From contig JBCFYV010000100.1 in NCBI GenBank assembly GCA_039000515.1, forward strand, positions 24,439,769-24,503,768: a DNA stretch of 64,000 nucleotides. Reading direction: 5' to 3'. Position 1 is the first letter of the stretch; each line of letters opens with the position of its first letter. Source of the stretch: Timema cristinae (lineage: Eukaryota; Arthropoda; Insecta; Phasmatodea; Timematidae). Position numbers and translations under genes: made by a program. Positions 48,350 to 60,032 of this stretch are shown here, piece by piece. A model generated the notes under the pieces. The model saw nothing but the letters and a program-made list of their open reading frames with translations. It was not told where the DNA came from and searched no databases.

Positions 48350-48760
48350 AGATCCCTTGAAGAGTGTGAGAAGAAATGTGATGCAAATGGTAATGCAGCG
48401 TTGGTTCTAAAAGAACAAGACAGTGTCTTAGCGGAGCCTAAGAATGATAACTCAAACAAGGCGGGGATATTGAGCTCTTCATCGCCTGTAGTACCGATGG
48501 CTCAACCAGCTCCTGATTCAAACCACCTCAACGTGTTGCAGCTGCCGGAAGCTCAGCAGAGTTCGCGAGACAAGGTACGCTCCTCCACACCAAGTCAGGT
48601 CAATAATTATAGACTGATCCTTCCAAACTTTACTGCGCCATTTATTGGTCCAGCGCTCCCAAGTGAGCAAAGTATAGCTCTAGACATTAACCTCGATCAG
48701 TTACAAAACAAACTAGAGAAAATCCTCAATGAAGAAAAAACCAGTCGTAAAGTTGCATAG
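48350..48760 (+). CDS. GOLIM4: GOLIM4-like, terminal coding exon 5 (residues 223-358)
   Basis: The acceptor ACTTTGTAG ends at 48349. The exon opens RSLEECEKKCD, with two cysteines four residues apart, then passes into a Ser/Pro/Asn/Gln-rich low-complexity region. One N-glycosylation sequon (NFT, residues 315-317) and a final short helix (LDQLQNKLEKILNEEK, about residues 337-352) are seen. The TAG stop is at 48758-48760. The long acidic repeat tail of vertebrate GOLIM4 (about 700 residues in all) is absent, so the luminal part is short here. A good donor, GACAAG|GTACGC, sits inside the exon at 48575 (after residue 297, phase 0), so a longer isoform using downstream exons is possible. I found none convincing in the next 15 kb. 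Confidence 0.85.
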   Translation, partial: RSLEECEKKCDANGNAALVLKEQDSVLAEPKNDNSNKAGILSSSSPVVPMAQPAPDSNHLNVLQLPEAQQSSRDKVRSSTPSQVNNYRLILPNFTAPFIGPALPSEQSIALDINLDQLQNKLEKILNEEKTSRKVA

Positions 48761-48905
48761 AGCAATAATTTGTTTGTATACTTTCCTCTCTTCTTATGTC
48801 TATTTTAAAATAGATTTCACTTCTTAACGGAAGAATTCAGTCAACACTTGATGCTTGTACAAATGACAAGGGTTAAATAAATATTTGGTGCAATGAAACC
48901 AAATC
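48761..48905 (+). terminator. GOLIM4: 3' UTR and poly(A) signal of the GOLIM4-like gene
   Basis: AATAAA lies at 48876-48881, about 115 nt after the stop codon, followed by a GT-containing stretch (atttggtgcaatg). It is the first canonical polyadenylation signal downstream of the stop and would give a short 3' UTR ending near 48895-48905. AATAAA is common in DNA this AT-rich, so the cleavage site is inferred. Confidence 0.6.
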
Positions 48906-50410
48906 TTTAGGATTTTAATTTTAGTGATTTTACTAATTCAGTCGAACAATGTTTGCTCATTCGTTACTAAACCTCTTTCATACACCCCCCACGTGTCTCT
49001 CGCTTTCAAAATGTTTAATAGAGCTGAACATAGCTCAAGAAATTGTACAGGTATGGACGAATTTTCTCTAGAAGGCATCCATTACTTTGATATCAAGTGG
49101 CTACACTGAAAGAGAAAGTAGACCCTTAAATCTTTTCACCACTAAACCCATTTAATAATTGTTCCCCTCTTCTTGCCTACAACCTCATGTATATCTTTAT
49201 GGTAAAACTTGTCCATAGTGACACTCAAGAGAACAAGAAAGGTATGATGATGATGATGATTATGTAATGAGGAATGTAATTAACAACAGGGTAAATCGGT
49301 TGCAAGGTGAAAGCCTAAAAGTCTATAAAAAATACAGTATAAACATAAATTAGAGATATGTCGAGTCAACTTTATTTTTAAGCCGAATCTTGAATTTGAT
49401 TATTTGAAAGCATGATGAGCATAAAAGGTTAACTTTCTTACATATTACTGTGATATATTTTTCTACAATTTCTTATTTGGTTCACATTAGTTCTTAATTT
49501 GCGATAACAATTAGAAAAGTAACAAAATGTTTACCTTTTTTTTATATTGCGTCTAATCTAACACCCATGCATTAAGTTAAGTTTAAAATTTATGATTTGG
49601 GACATCTAGCTTAGTTTTACCCTTACATTTTGTTGAGCTTAGCCACCAATTAGTGCTATATACATATTAAAATCAACTATGAAATTATGATAAGAAATTT
49701 AAAAAGAACCATTTTATATCTTTTAATCTCAGTTTTTTAAAATCCACAAATCTTTAATATCCTTTAGACTAAGATGATTAAAGATTCAAAATTGCCAATT
49801 AATTATTTTTTAAATCGAATACTACTATACATAACCTTAAACTATTTAGGTAACTTAATGGTTTTGGGTTCACATTTTAAATATCCTAAACATAAATGTC
49901 TCAGTACATTAAAATCACACAATGTTATTAAAGGATGGAAAAAAGTTTGTGATAGGGGCTGAATCTGTTTTGCTCAAATTTTAGGCTCATTAGTAAGTAG
50001 AATGTCTCTTCAAGTGGCCTATTTCTTGTAATGTATATGTCAAATGACTCGAAAGACTTCTTACAAATAGGTATAAGCCCATTTAGAAAGATAATTAAAT
50101 TTAAACAGTAAATCACTTATACATTTTAGAAAAAATTAAAGCTACCAATCAAAATCACAGGATGCACAGTAAAATAACATATGCCTAATTACCTTGAATT
50201 AACATAATATTAATGTATGAAACGAAGTATAAATAAAAATAATAATGCTAACACAAATTTACAAGTACTAAGGGAAGATGCCATGGGGTATTGAAATATT
50301 GAATTGTTTGTAAATATATATTAGTGTATTTACTTTTATTTGTGCTTCATTTTCTACAAAAGTATCAGGTTTATTCAAGGGCACATTACATCATGCTTAA
50401 GGCTAATACA
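48906..50410. other. Gene-free interval downstream of the GOLIM4-like gene
   Basis: No exon-like segment with good splice sites and coiled-coil or acidic composition was seen, which argues against a long extra 3' part of the gene. A (GAT)n run lies at about 49240-49260. Confidence 0.5.
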
Positions 50411-50413
50411 TGT

Positions 50414-50890
50414 CGTATTTCCCCTTATAATCGTCACATATTTTATGCTTAATTTTTGTGGAAAAAAGTGGGGTGCATCAATTATGGGAAGCTTTAAAAA
50501 GAATTAATGTATCGGTAGACGATCACTAGCTTAGAATACTTGGGAAGACGCTAGTGTTGCCATTATCATGTCACTTACGCTTGGTAGCTGCCCACCCCTC
50601 TCACTCTTGCTACAAACCACGTAACTTAGCCTTTGGAAATATACATACTGACAATGCACATGCTTGAGAATTCTAGGTTTGCAGTTTGCGAAAAGACAAC
50701 TGTGCATCCAAGGTCAACATTCATAGATCTTGTGTTTCATAAAAATGAGGAAGGAAGGAGGAAGTAGCTTGCCTCTGTTTACCTTTTTAATTGACATGAC
50801 AAACAGGGATACCATGCGCCAATGCGATTAAATTTTATAAACCAATTTTGGACTGAAAAGCAGGGTGTGACGATTATGTCGTGAAATATA
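50414..50890. mobile_element. MITE-like element with about 25-bp terminal inverted repeats
   Basis: cgtatttccccttataatcg + tcacata at 50414-50440 mirrors the right end gtgtgacgattatgtcg + tgaaatata (50866-50890 region). The interior (for example tggggtgcatcaattatggg) has no coding potential. Superfamily not assigned. Confidence 0.6.
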
Positions 50891-52480
50891 TGATATGGCA
50901 TGTAAGTATTTTGTATGAAACATTTCCTACTTGTTCATAGAAATTCTCGTGTGCTGATATAATCAGTTGATTAAGAAAGTTCACGTTAAAAACCTCAAAT
51001 AAACAAAATTTAAAAATATTGTATACATATAATGCAAACAGACACTGAGACACGTTGAAAATAAATGTTTGCAGTAGCTCATAGAAACGATAATCAGTGC
51101 AGCCACACACATGACAAATACATATTATTATTATTTATGGAGGTGCCAATACATAAATGGATTAATATAGTTTTAAGTTTGTCACACAACCTATATTAAA
51201 ATGGGATGGAAAACACATATTATTATGATTATAAGTTTCTAGAAAACTAGGGCTAGTGTGGATGTCCATCTACATTTTATAATTTGTTATTGTTAATCTA
51301 ATTTGTTATTGATAATTATACAATAAAGTGCTTATATTTTGGCATCAGAATTAAAACCTATCAAACTTGCTTTGTGGTGGAGATATGGAACCATTACATC
51401 TTATTTATGGTTAAGTTTGATATTGTTTAAAGTGTACAAGAAAAAGTTATGGTTTACTACTGTTGTTATTAATTGATCCTGTTGCCATATGAAACATAGT
51501 TGTTTGTTTTTGACTGAAGAATACATGCAACAATTTACTTAAGTCACCTGTTAATTATGTGTTTAATGAGGTTGCTTTTTGTGTCTGTTAATGTTTTTAT
51601 AGACTAACGAGTTAAAATTAGCCAGTTTGATAAATGAACAAACTTGTACTTTTCTAGCTGTCAAGAAAATATATTAATAATAGATTATGTTTAACCTTGC
51701 ACTTGAACTGTAAATACATAAATATTGTTTACTTAGCTAATGATGCTCTGCAATCAAGTACCTATCTATTTTTTATAAAGTTCTGTGGAAGGGCTGGCTA
51801 TTTTCACATTTACTTTAATTTCATTAATATGGAAATAGGAACACTTTTACCGTTTTTATTTACGGATATTATGCAGCTTACCTTTTCATATGAATGCTTA
51901 GTTATTGTTGATATTTGCCTTAAAGTTCAGCAATAAAGTGCTGGGTGTCTTCCATAATGTTTGTAGCTATGAGCTGAAATAGGCGGGCGAAAAGACTTGT
52001 GTTTAAAAAGTATTGTGATACTTCTTTATAAGTTATATTTAAATTGGCTGTTGCTGATGAAAGGGAAATAATGGCATTACTGTTAAATTTATTGACATTT
52101 TCATTTTCACTCATCTTGACGTTAGCTAAATTTAATCTAAATTAAACATTGAAAGAAGGATAGAAGGACATGGCCTACACACTTATTAGTAAACTTAATG
52201 CCTCAAAGTTCACAAATAAAACATAATAAAATACTTAACTATGTATTTTTGGGGTGCATCATGACTACTTAGATTCTGTTGTTGCTTGTTTCTTGATTCG
52301 AAAAAAAAAAGTTTAGGTTTGGATTCTGCTCAAACTTGTATCCTTACTTTTGGTAGATAAATAGAATGTTGTGTTAATATTATATTTAATTATTAGATTA
52401 AATTATCTGTTAATCTTGTTTGTATAGAAGTTACTGACTGATGTGAGTAGGCCTGCTTGGAAGAAAAGGAGAGGTGGTTA
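50891..52480. other. Gene-free AT-rich interval
   Basis: Small open frames on both strands (for example 51697-51936) have no recognised features. A poly-A run lies near 52300. Confidence 0.5.
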
Positions 52481-52484
52481 ACTA

Positions 52485-53440
52485 AAGCCTAGTACGCAAT
52501 AGGATACATTGTTTGCCAACATGTTGCCCTCGCTTTAGAAACAGTTGGCCGACTGTCAGGCCCGGGCCCTGTGCCAAGTGGAACTTAGGGCCTTTAGAGG
52601 TTAGTTCCCCAATGAATAATTATTAATCTTACACATACATCAATACATCATACATGGATAATTTTATTTAAAGACAAACTTTTTTTTTTTTTTGCAAATG
52701 TTTAGCAATCCATGGTGAGTTCTGCTATCAAATTATTAATACTATAGTAACTATTAACCGATGCAGTCTTATATATATATTGAGTGGATGATAGTACTGT
52801 AAATTAATAGCTAATAATATAATAATACTGGGCATTATTTAATTATAAACTATTTCAGTGTAATTGTATTTTAAGTAGTCCACTGTCTGCAAATAAAATA
52901 GTAATAGTATTAGTATAATAAAAGTATTTTTTTCATTATTAAAAACTTTTCTTGTGCTTTTCTCTTGTCGCATTTAGTTAATTCTTCATTATTAAAAATT
53001 TTACTATTTTACTTCAGAAATTAAAGTCAATAGAAAATTAATGTTTATTTTTCTATTAAAAGCCAACCATACAGTCTGCGGATAGGTAGTAGTTCCGGTT
53101 TGCCAAAAGCAAAGGTCACGTTTATTTTTAAGCACGGATTGTCGGACTCCACATAATACCAGGCTACCAGCGCCCTTTGATTAGGGAATTTCTAGATTAG
53201 TTTGGGATAAATTTTATGAAAAAAACAACATAAAAATCTTAAAATATAATATCACAAAATAAATATGACAAGTCAAAGTTCACTCAACTGAACTCAGTAT
53301 AGGAAACAAAAGTTTCATCATTGTAGTCTGGACGCAAAACAATGTTTATTTAATGTTTGCCAACAATCTGTTTCTTATGTTGCCCAACAGTTGGGAAACA
53401 GTAGGCCAACAATGTTTCCAAGTGCGTACTGAGCTTAAGG
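52485..53440. mobile_element. DNA transposon relic with terminal inverted repeats
   Basis: The left end (gcctagtacgcaataggata, cattgtttgccaaca, tgttgccc) mirrors the right end, whose reverse complement begins gctcagtacgcacttggaaa, cattgttggcc and contains gttgggcaacat. Inside is a GC-rich patch (about 52555-52600, ggcccgggccctgtgcc). No transposase was recognised. Confidence 0.6.
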
Positions 53441-53865
53441 TTGAGTTGGTCTATTCCTTCATAAAACTGGGTGGTGAGCGGTATGTCATTGGAAGGTTGT
53501 TTCTTGATAGGCTCTTGATTAGATAGGGCTCTGTTTATTTGACTGTTGACTATGTGTTTGGGTATTCTCAGGCTGTGAAAGCCTTGAAGAGTTGTTGAAA
53601 TTGCATGTTACTTAAGGTCTTCTTCCTCAGAACATATAAGTTTGGCTCTGGTAGCTATGGTAGCTAGGCTATAGGGTGGAAAACGTTTTACATGGAAGAT
53701 GGTTGCTTTGGAAATGGAAGTATTGTTGATGGTTGATGGCTTTGGTGTAGACTGTGGTATTTATGTTTCCCTCGTGAGGGTTCAGTTCTAGATCCAAGAA
53801 TGTGGCATGCTGTTGTGAAATGCTCAGATAGAATTTGAGGGTGCTATGGTTTTTTAACATGTTCG
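53440..53865 (-). pseudogene. Penelope-like retroelement reverse-transcriptase fragment
   Basis: The minus strand reads LKFYLSISQQHATFLDLELN, then TTVYTKAINHQQYFHFQSNH and LPCKTFSTL. After a frameshift it continues IATRAKLICSEEEDLK, a stop, GFHSLRIPKHIVNSQINRAL. The order FLDL - KptN..qYl...S.HP - ATRakrICS - GYP..I is the C-terminal part of Penelope-like RTs as I know them. The stop and frameshift, and the absence of the catalytic palm, make it a dead fragment. Confidence 0.75.
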
Positions 53866-55200
53866 GGTAAATTTATTATAATTAATTTTTTGCAAAAACC
53901 TGTAATTGCTCTGTTAAAAGTTGTACTTAATGCACATATTCTAGAGGCTTTCAATTGTATTTGATCAAAAGTTTAAAATGTTAGTTGTTTTGTGTGTATT
54001 TTAGGGTATTTTTGTTATACCAAGGTTTATTAAATAAATTATATTGTTGTTGAAAACCAACTTTATTGTGTACTCTTTCGTTCTCAATTATCTGTCCCAA
54101 ATTTGTTTCCCCCATCCTTACTATGGGGAAGTAAATGGAAAAGCATCTGCAGAGGTGTTTCTAAGAATTAAAAAAAAAAAAAGATTGTTTGAAATTGACT
54201 ACGTTTATATTCGAGAAAGTCATTATTTACTACAATTTAACACTGTCTTTAGAAATTAAAATCTTAATGGAAGCCAGCGCAAGATAATTTTCCGTCTACT
54301 CGCCCGCCTCTTCAGATAATAAAATATCTTATTTAGGGACATTATTTGAAAATTAATGAATGTATTTGTTCTATAATTTGGTAGAGTTACATATATTTTG
54401 GTTAACATACTATAGTAAAAATATAGTCACAGTAATTTTTTCTTGATCAGCAACAAAGTACTTGTTAATTCGAAAATGTATTAATACAATCTATATGATG
54501 AAATGTTTCAACCATTTCTAATTATTTTTAGAAAAAAAAATCAAGACAATATATAAACTTGCTACCTCAAAATGAACTAAGTTATCAAGAAAACTTTAAA
54601 AAAAATTCATCACATAGAGTTAGTCAAATGTAAAGGATATATAAATTTGTTTGTTTGAAAATCCAAACTCACTTTCACGCATTATTAAAGTGTTAAAAAG
54701 TGGGTTTATTTAAATTTATTAATATTCCATTTTCAAGAGCATTTAATTTATTTGGTTTCAAATAAGGTATTATACAAGTTTGCTGAACTTTATCTTAAAT
54801 AATAATTTTAATCAACGTGTAAATAAAAATTATTTTGAAAATTAAATCAAATATATACATGTATGTATAAAATCTTTGCAGTAATGTGTTCATATATATT
54901 TTCCTATAGTTAACCAACATCAATATTGGAAAATTAAAATGGAAGATATCAGAAATATTTTTACAGACAATTATTTCTAATCATTAAAAGAGAATATATA
55001 AACTTGTCACTATATTAATTTTAGAGGATCTTTTCATAGTACTTCTAGTAAGTTGGTTATTCAGGTGCTAGTTTTTTGACTTAAAGCATGCATATAAGCT
55101 GTGCGGGAAATAATTGAAATATAAAATTATAAATAAGCCATATAATTTATTGGACAAATAATGCTAATAGTTTACTAAAACATTAATAATTTTCAACAAT
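53866..55200. other. Gene-free AT-rich interval
   Basis: No gene or repeat recognised. The 71-codon open frame at 54044-54259 includes a poly-Lys stretch from a poly-A run and looks random. Confidence 0.5.
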
Positions 55201-55205
55201 TAATT

Positions 55206-55450
55206 TGGTGACCACATGGTTTATGGCATCGTTCTCACAATATACTATACTGCAGATGACATAGAGATTGAGGTTTGAATCCTTGTCAGGTGCAATGAGG
55301 GTGGTTTTTTCCTAAGTGGTTTTCCATTTCCTACACGCTAATTTGGCTACACTTCCTCTAAACACAACCTTCCAAATTCCTAACTCATTAGCACAATTAG
55401 TACAGTATGTATAACTTGAACAAGTAGTAAGACACAATGCTATTAAAAAC
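55206..55450 (+). mobile_element. Degenerate tRNA-SINE, family A
   Basis: Head ggtgaccacatggtttatgg, B-box-like gaggtttgaatccttgtc, body ggttttccatttcctac and ctacacttcctctaaacac, tail taacttgaacaagtagtaag then acacaatgctatt. Confidence 0.8.
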
Positions 55451-56130
55451 ATATTTTTATAATAGCTTTTAAACATTATTTTAACACAACTAGCGATTAG
55501 ATGATATCTCTAACTTAAGCATAGATAAATTCATATTCATCAGCATAAAATTTAATGGTGTGCCTAGGTTTTTTCTTTATATCTATATAATTATACAGCT
55601 GTACTTAGTAAATAATTGAATTAAACGAACTGCTCTGCAAGATCAACAATAACCCTGTATTAGACTTATTCGCATGTTTCATTCAGCCTTTGCTTCTACT
55701 TCACCTTATATTTTAAAAATTACCTTCACACACCCTTAACTAATAACAACAACAATAATAATAGAAGTACATATTTAACTGAATAAAATCAAACATTTTC
55801 CCTTGGATAACTTTATAATAGTAGACCTTGTGATATTTAAAAAGAGAAGGCAGTTATAAATGTCCCCACACTGTTTTGTATTTGTATTCCATACTATGTT
55901 TAAGAGAATTGCCTAGGTTTCCATCACATGATCATGCCATCTAAATAGTTTGAGACAGTTGTAGCCATTTTAAATCCATTGCTATGTTCATGTTAAGATA
56001 TATATAAAAGTAGTAATTGTTGATAAAAACCATACTTGATTTAACTGACTCACTGTAGACGGGACTTTCCACCAAAAGAATAACGCAACTTACCTCCACT
56101 ATGTCACATGGTATCAAGCGTCCCTCTCGT
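55451..56130. other. Gene-free AT-rich interval
   Basis: An (AAC/AAT)n stretch lies near 55745-55762. Nothing else recognised. Confidence 0.5.
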
Positions 56131-56131
56131 G

Positions 56132-56330
56132 TCGAACTCAATTGGCGGTGATAGGTAGACCAAGGTTCAATCCAAGTCAGGTTTGTTGAGGGTGGTTTAC
56201 CTTAAATAGTTTCCCTCTCTCCACACGGATGAGGGTACCTTTCTCCTATAATGATAATGTCCTCATACCCATTCCGTTAGCATAATTAATGTACAAGTAT
56301 AACACATCCTGGTACTAAGACATATTGGTA
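56132..56330 (+). mobile_element. Degenerate tRNA-SINE, 5'-truncated
   Basis: ccaaggttcaatccaagtca (B-box region), gagggtggtttaccttaaat, ctctccacacggatgagggt, and tail gtataacacatcctggtact then aagacatattggt. Confidence 0.7.
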
Positions 56331-57024
56331 AAAACAACATACAACTTTAAAATTATTATTTATTAATATGATTGTTCTTAATAGTGCAACGTAACACTAT
56401 TCTTCACTAAGGATATTAAATATATCAGGATCCATCACAATGTGGGTGTCCTTTCATTAATATGATACTGGTTTAGAGGATGTGCTTAGCTCCTTTTGTC
56501 TTCTTTGTTCATATTTTGATGGAATGTGTCACGCTAACAACAGAAAGGAAACGGTCACGTCCACAATATATGGAAATACTGATTCCTTAATAGACATATG
56601 CATAGTTAACTGCCTAAAGGAAATGTGTGCTGTATAATGCCATCATAACATCACTTAAAAAATCACATTTAAAACACAGCTAAGGTATTAGTCCTAAATT
56701 GAAAAGTTTTTTTTTTGTTTCACCTAAAAAGTTTGGGTTTTTGGACATGTTTCCTGCAATTAATAATTCCTATTTCACCAATCACGGGTCTTTATTACAT
56801 CTTATCTAGCAAGCAAGCAAGTGAAAACCATAATCATTTATATGTAATTAAATTTCTGAATTCCTTAGAGATAACATATTTTTTTTAAACTTATCAATAT
56901 GCCACAAGTCAATATATATATAAATGGTTCTTTTATGATGGCTCTTAACAATAGTCTATTGAAACAAAAATAAAATCATCCGGTGATCATCTACAGCTAA
57001 GTAAAACTTTGTTAGCCTAATTGG

Positions 57025-57135
57025 TGTGCACACATATTAGATGTTAGGCTCGTCTATTCTGGTTTACTGGTGATTGGATTGTTGGGGTTTGAATTCTGAC
57101 CAAGTGTCCTTGGAGGGATCTTGATAGTCTAATAT
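57025..57135 (+). mobile_element. tRNA-SINE head fragment, family C
   Basis: gtgtgcacacatattagatg, ttaggctcgtctattctggt, ttactggtgattgg and B-box-like ggggtttgaattctgacc. Confidence 0.55.
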
Positions 57136-57334
57136 GTTTCACTCACAAACAAAAACATATTACGGTTTAGTACACATGATTATAACTTTGGTTACTATTT
57201 ACTATTGATTATAAAATAGGTAACCAGTTTAATGTCATTAAAAGTTAAAGTAATCAGATCTTTGTCTATCAGCCGAAGAGGAAATTTTATACTGCATTTC
57301 ATTCTCCCACACAAAATATAGATTGCGCACATTG

Positions 57335-57515
57335 GTGAGCATGAAGGCTAAAGTGTCAATCTGTCTGATCTAGTTATGGGAATGCCGGAGTTCGAATCCT
57401 GACTTGGTGCACTAGGGGAGGTTTTTCTTAACTTGTTTTCCACTCGCCCTTCAAGCAAATTAAACCTTGTTCATCCCTGCCCACTGAGTGTAAATATAAG
57501 GATAGAAAGTAAGAT
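57335..57515 (+). mobile_element. Degenerate tRNA-SINE, family C-like head
   Basis: tggtgagcatgaaggctaaa, gtgtcaatctgtctgatcta, B-box ggagttcgaatcctgact, then gttttccactcgcccttcaa and a decayed tail. Confidence 0.65.
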
Positions 57516-57760
57516 ATAGTATACAAAAGAAAAATAAATATTATTTTGACTATATTCCCCACTCTTTAATGAGTCTAATGTTAAACATTTGGGGGAAGAC
57601 CCCAGCAAACAAACAATAAAGTTACTAAGCGCCTTTGAATGCTGCACCCATTTAACTGTACAAAAAACTACAAACATATTGGCCACGCACAATCTAATAT
57701 ATTTTTTTTTACATACACATCTGATTTGATAAACTATTCCCAGCAGAGCAATCTAATATA

Positions 57761-57792
57761 TGTGTTTGTGTTTGTGTGTGTGTGTGTGTGTG
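57761..57792. repeat. (TG)n microsatellite
   Basis: tgtgtttgtgtt followed by an uninterrupted tg run. Confidence 0.9.
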
Positions 57793-57802
57793 CGTACATG
57801 TG

Positions 57803-58030
57803 TATCACCATATCTTACTACCTGTTCGGTTATACGCACATGATATTTACTCTAATGGGGTAAGGATAAGGAAGTAGCATGCTAGGTGTAACTTACTGGC
57901 ATTTGCTTGAAAGGAGGGTGGGCAACCATTTAGGTAAAACCACCTTCAGTAGTCCCGACCAGGATTCGAACCCTGATCACTCCAGCATCACCAAAATAAG
58001 AGTGAAATCTTAGACCATTCGGCCATTTTT
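57803..58030 (-). mobile_element. Degenerate tRNA-SINE, family A
   Basis: Tail complement tatcaccatatcttactacc then tgttcggttatacgc; body tgggcaaccatttaggtaaa; B-box complement aggattcgaaccctgatcac; head complement ending accattcggcca. Confidence 0.8.
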
Positions 58031-58319
58031 TCTTTATTGATTTTAGACATGACCAAATAAGTAACACAAATAGTAAATACACTAGTTAACAGATTTTGTT
58101 GTGCCATAATGACACAAGAATTCAAGGTCACATTTTGAGTATCAGCTCGGAGAGTCATTTTTCCACACACAAGTTTTTCATCCACTATCCGAAGCTAATT
58201 CTAATACAATCCCTGACACGCTTCTAATCCTTTTATTATGAAATTAAAAGCTAATAATTTTGATGTAAATAATACTTTTAAAAAAAAGTTATACTTGTAT
58301 ATGTGCTATTCAGGGGGCA

Positions 58320-58465
58320 GGGATGAGAAAGGTACAATAAAAAGGTAATTTAACTGCATTTGTTTGGAGGTAGAAAATTATTTAGAAAAAAATCTCACCA
58401 ATGAGTGTGGTTGGGTTTTGAACCTTGACATTTTTGTCGCTGCCTACTGATGCAGGCCATATTTG
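58320..58465 (-). mobile_element. Degenerate tRNA-SINE fragment
   Basis: taactgcatttgtttggagg, tagaaaattatttag, then the decayed B-box complement gggttttgaaccttgac. Confidence 0.6.
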
Positions 58466-58629
58466 TGTAGTATTAAAAAGGACTAAAAATACACATGAAC
58501 AAAAAAAAAATTATTTTCTTTGCTGTTATCTACCACTGCTGCGTCCGAAGTTCATTAGTAGTTTGTATGTATTTAACATATGTTAATTAATATCTGCTCG
58601 CATTGTTGGTGCAACTAACAACATTTATT

Positions 58630-58895
58630 CTTTAAATTGAAAAACAACACTTAGACACGAGAATCGAACCCGGGATCTTTGGATTAGCATGCCAATGCTC
58701 TAACCAGGAATATGAGTGAAGAATGACCCTGGGCACGGGGCATTTATTGGATAGCTCAATGGGTAGAGTATTGGCTTACTAAGCCAAAGGTCCCGGGTTT
58801 GATTCCTGTGTCTAAGTGTTGTTTTTCAATTTAAAGAATATGATATCTAGATGCAGCTATAACCATAATTAACAAAATAATAGCTTTGCTATTTA
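58630..58895. repeat. tRNA-like fold-back repeat, copy 3 (most complete)
   Basis: The left arm, ttaaattgaaaaacaacact then tagacacgagaatcgaaccc and gggatctttgg, is mirrored by the right arm ccaaaggtcccgggtttgat, tcctgtgtctaagtgttgtt, tttcaatttaa. Each arm carries B-box-like sequence, and the right unit also has ggatagctcaatgggtagag (A-box). The spacer holds gaagaatgaccctgggcacg. The anticodon loop of the right unit would be TTACTAA (anticodon ACT), which I do not know from a functional eukaryotic tRNA, and the acceptor stem is poor, so it is a repeat and not a tRNA gene. Confidence 0.8.
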
Positions 58896-59334
58896 ACATA
58901 ACAACACTTAGCTTAATGGTCTGTTGACTGGTTTTGATTATGACATGTCATTTTTAAGGTCAGTAATAATAAATACCATAAAAATAACTAGTCACTTGTA
59001 TATGAAACTTGCTAGACCTGAATATTATGACAAAACATCCTAAAATATGTATTGCTTACTTGTATGTTTTGATGTCTTTATCTGTTATCATTGGCCTAAC
59101 TTAACAGTACAAGAAAACTACAATTTTAATAAACCGACCTTTGTTCAGCCAGTCAAGTTAAAAAAACTTAGGCATCGAGGACAAAATCAGGTAAAAACTA
59201 ACTTATCCACTTACTAAACACTGATTGTATAAAATAACTTTGGTATTTTTTTATACCCTGGTGTATTCGTCCCCCCACCCCCCTCTGTTACATTTGAGCT
59301 TTCTATATGTAGCTACACCATTTAAGTAAGTTTG

Positions 59335-59490
59335 AGGGCGGTCAAATTTAGAAGAAATGTATTTAAATTTGTGTGGAAAGGGTATTGAAAAACCATTTAG
59401 AAAAAAACCTAGGTAAGGATTCAAAGTCCTTTCATGCCTGGCAAACCAGACTATATGATTTCAATGCTTAGTCCTCATGCTTATTGGAGC
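59335..59490 (-). mobile_element. Degenerate tRNA-SINE fragment
   Basis: tttagaagaaatgtatttaa, attgaaaaaccatttagaaa, and a decayed B-box complement (aaggattcaaagtcctttc). Confidence 0.6.
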
Positions 59491-59839
59491 GGACTTTGTT
59501 TTGTTTTTACCTCCCTCAAATAATTAATTGTGACAGTGTGATTCAAGAATTCCTAGCCACAGATGGAATTCAGTCATGTTTGCTGCAGAGTGTAAGAATC
59601 ACACCCCGGCACCCTCTTCCTGATTGATTTGTAAATAAAAAATTTATCAAAATTTGACTAGGAATATGGAAAATAGTGTTAAACATGAAGTAAAGTACAC
59701 AAAAATTTTAATGTAAAAAATGTGTTCCTTATAAAACCATTTTGTTTGTTAAAAATATATGTATTCTAGGGATGTTGTTTTCTCTTTATCGGCCTTGATT
59801 TGTACTTTTATAGTACATTAAAACATAATAAAGTTTGTA

Positions 59840-59991
59840 AACTCTTTCTTCACCTCTGCACCTCTGATAAGACGTATATTAATCACAACTTGTGAATGTG
59901 GGGAATGCACAGGCCTCCACCATAGTTCAGTTTCCACGTTAAACTGAAGGTCCTACATTTCATCTCACAATCACCCTACCATTACACACTA

Positions 59992-60000
<9 letters not shown>
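59840..60000 (+). mobile_element. SINE family B fragment (middle and 3' part)
   Basis: tcttcacctctgcacctctg, aatgtggggaatgcacagg, ttccacgttaaactgaaggt, cctacatttcatctcacaat, caccctaccattacacacta; the last part runs into a (TA)n array and the canonical tail is missing. Confidence 0.8.

Positions 60001-60026
<26 letters not shown>
59995..60026. repeat. (TA)n microsatellite
   Basis: An uninterrupted ta run directly where the family B SINE tail would be. Confidence 0.93.

Positions 60027-60032
<6 letters not shown>

Noticed and set aside
48924..49109. An extra downstream exon of the GOLIM4-like gene
   Set aside because: No good acceptor, no coiled-coil or acidic composition, and it lies after a polyadenylation signal.
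58745..58830. A tRNA gene on the plus strand
   Set aside because: A- and B-boxes and an anticodon arm are present, but the anticodon would be ACT with no serine-type long arm and the acceptor stem is poor. The same unit recurs in a repeat family.
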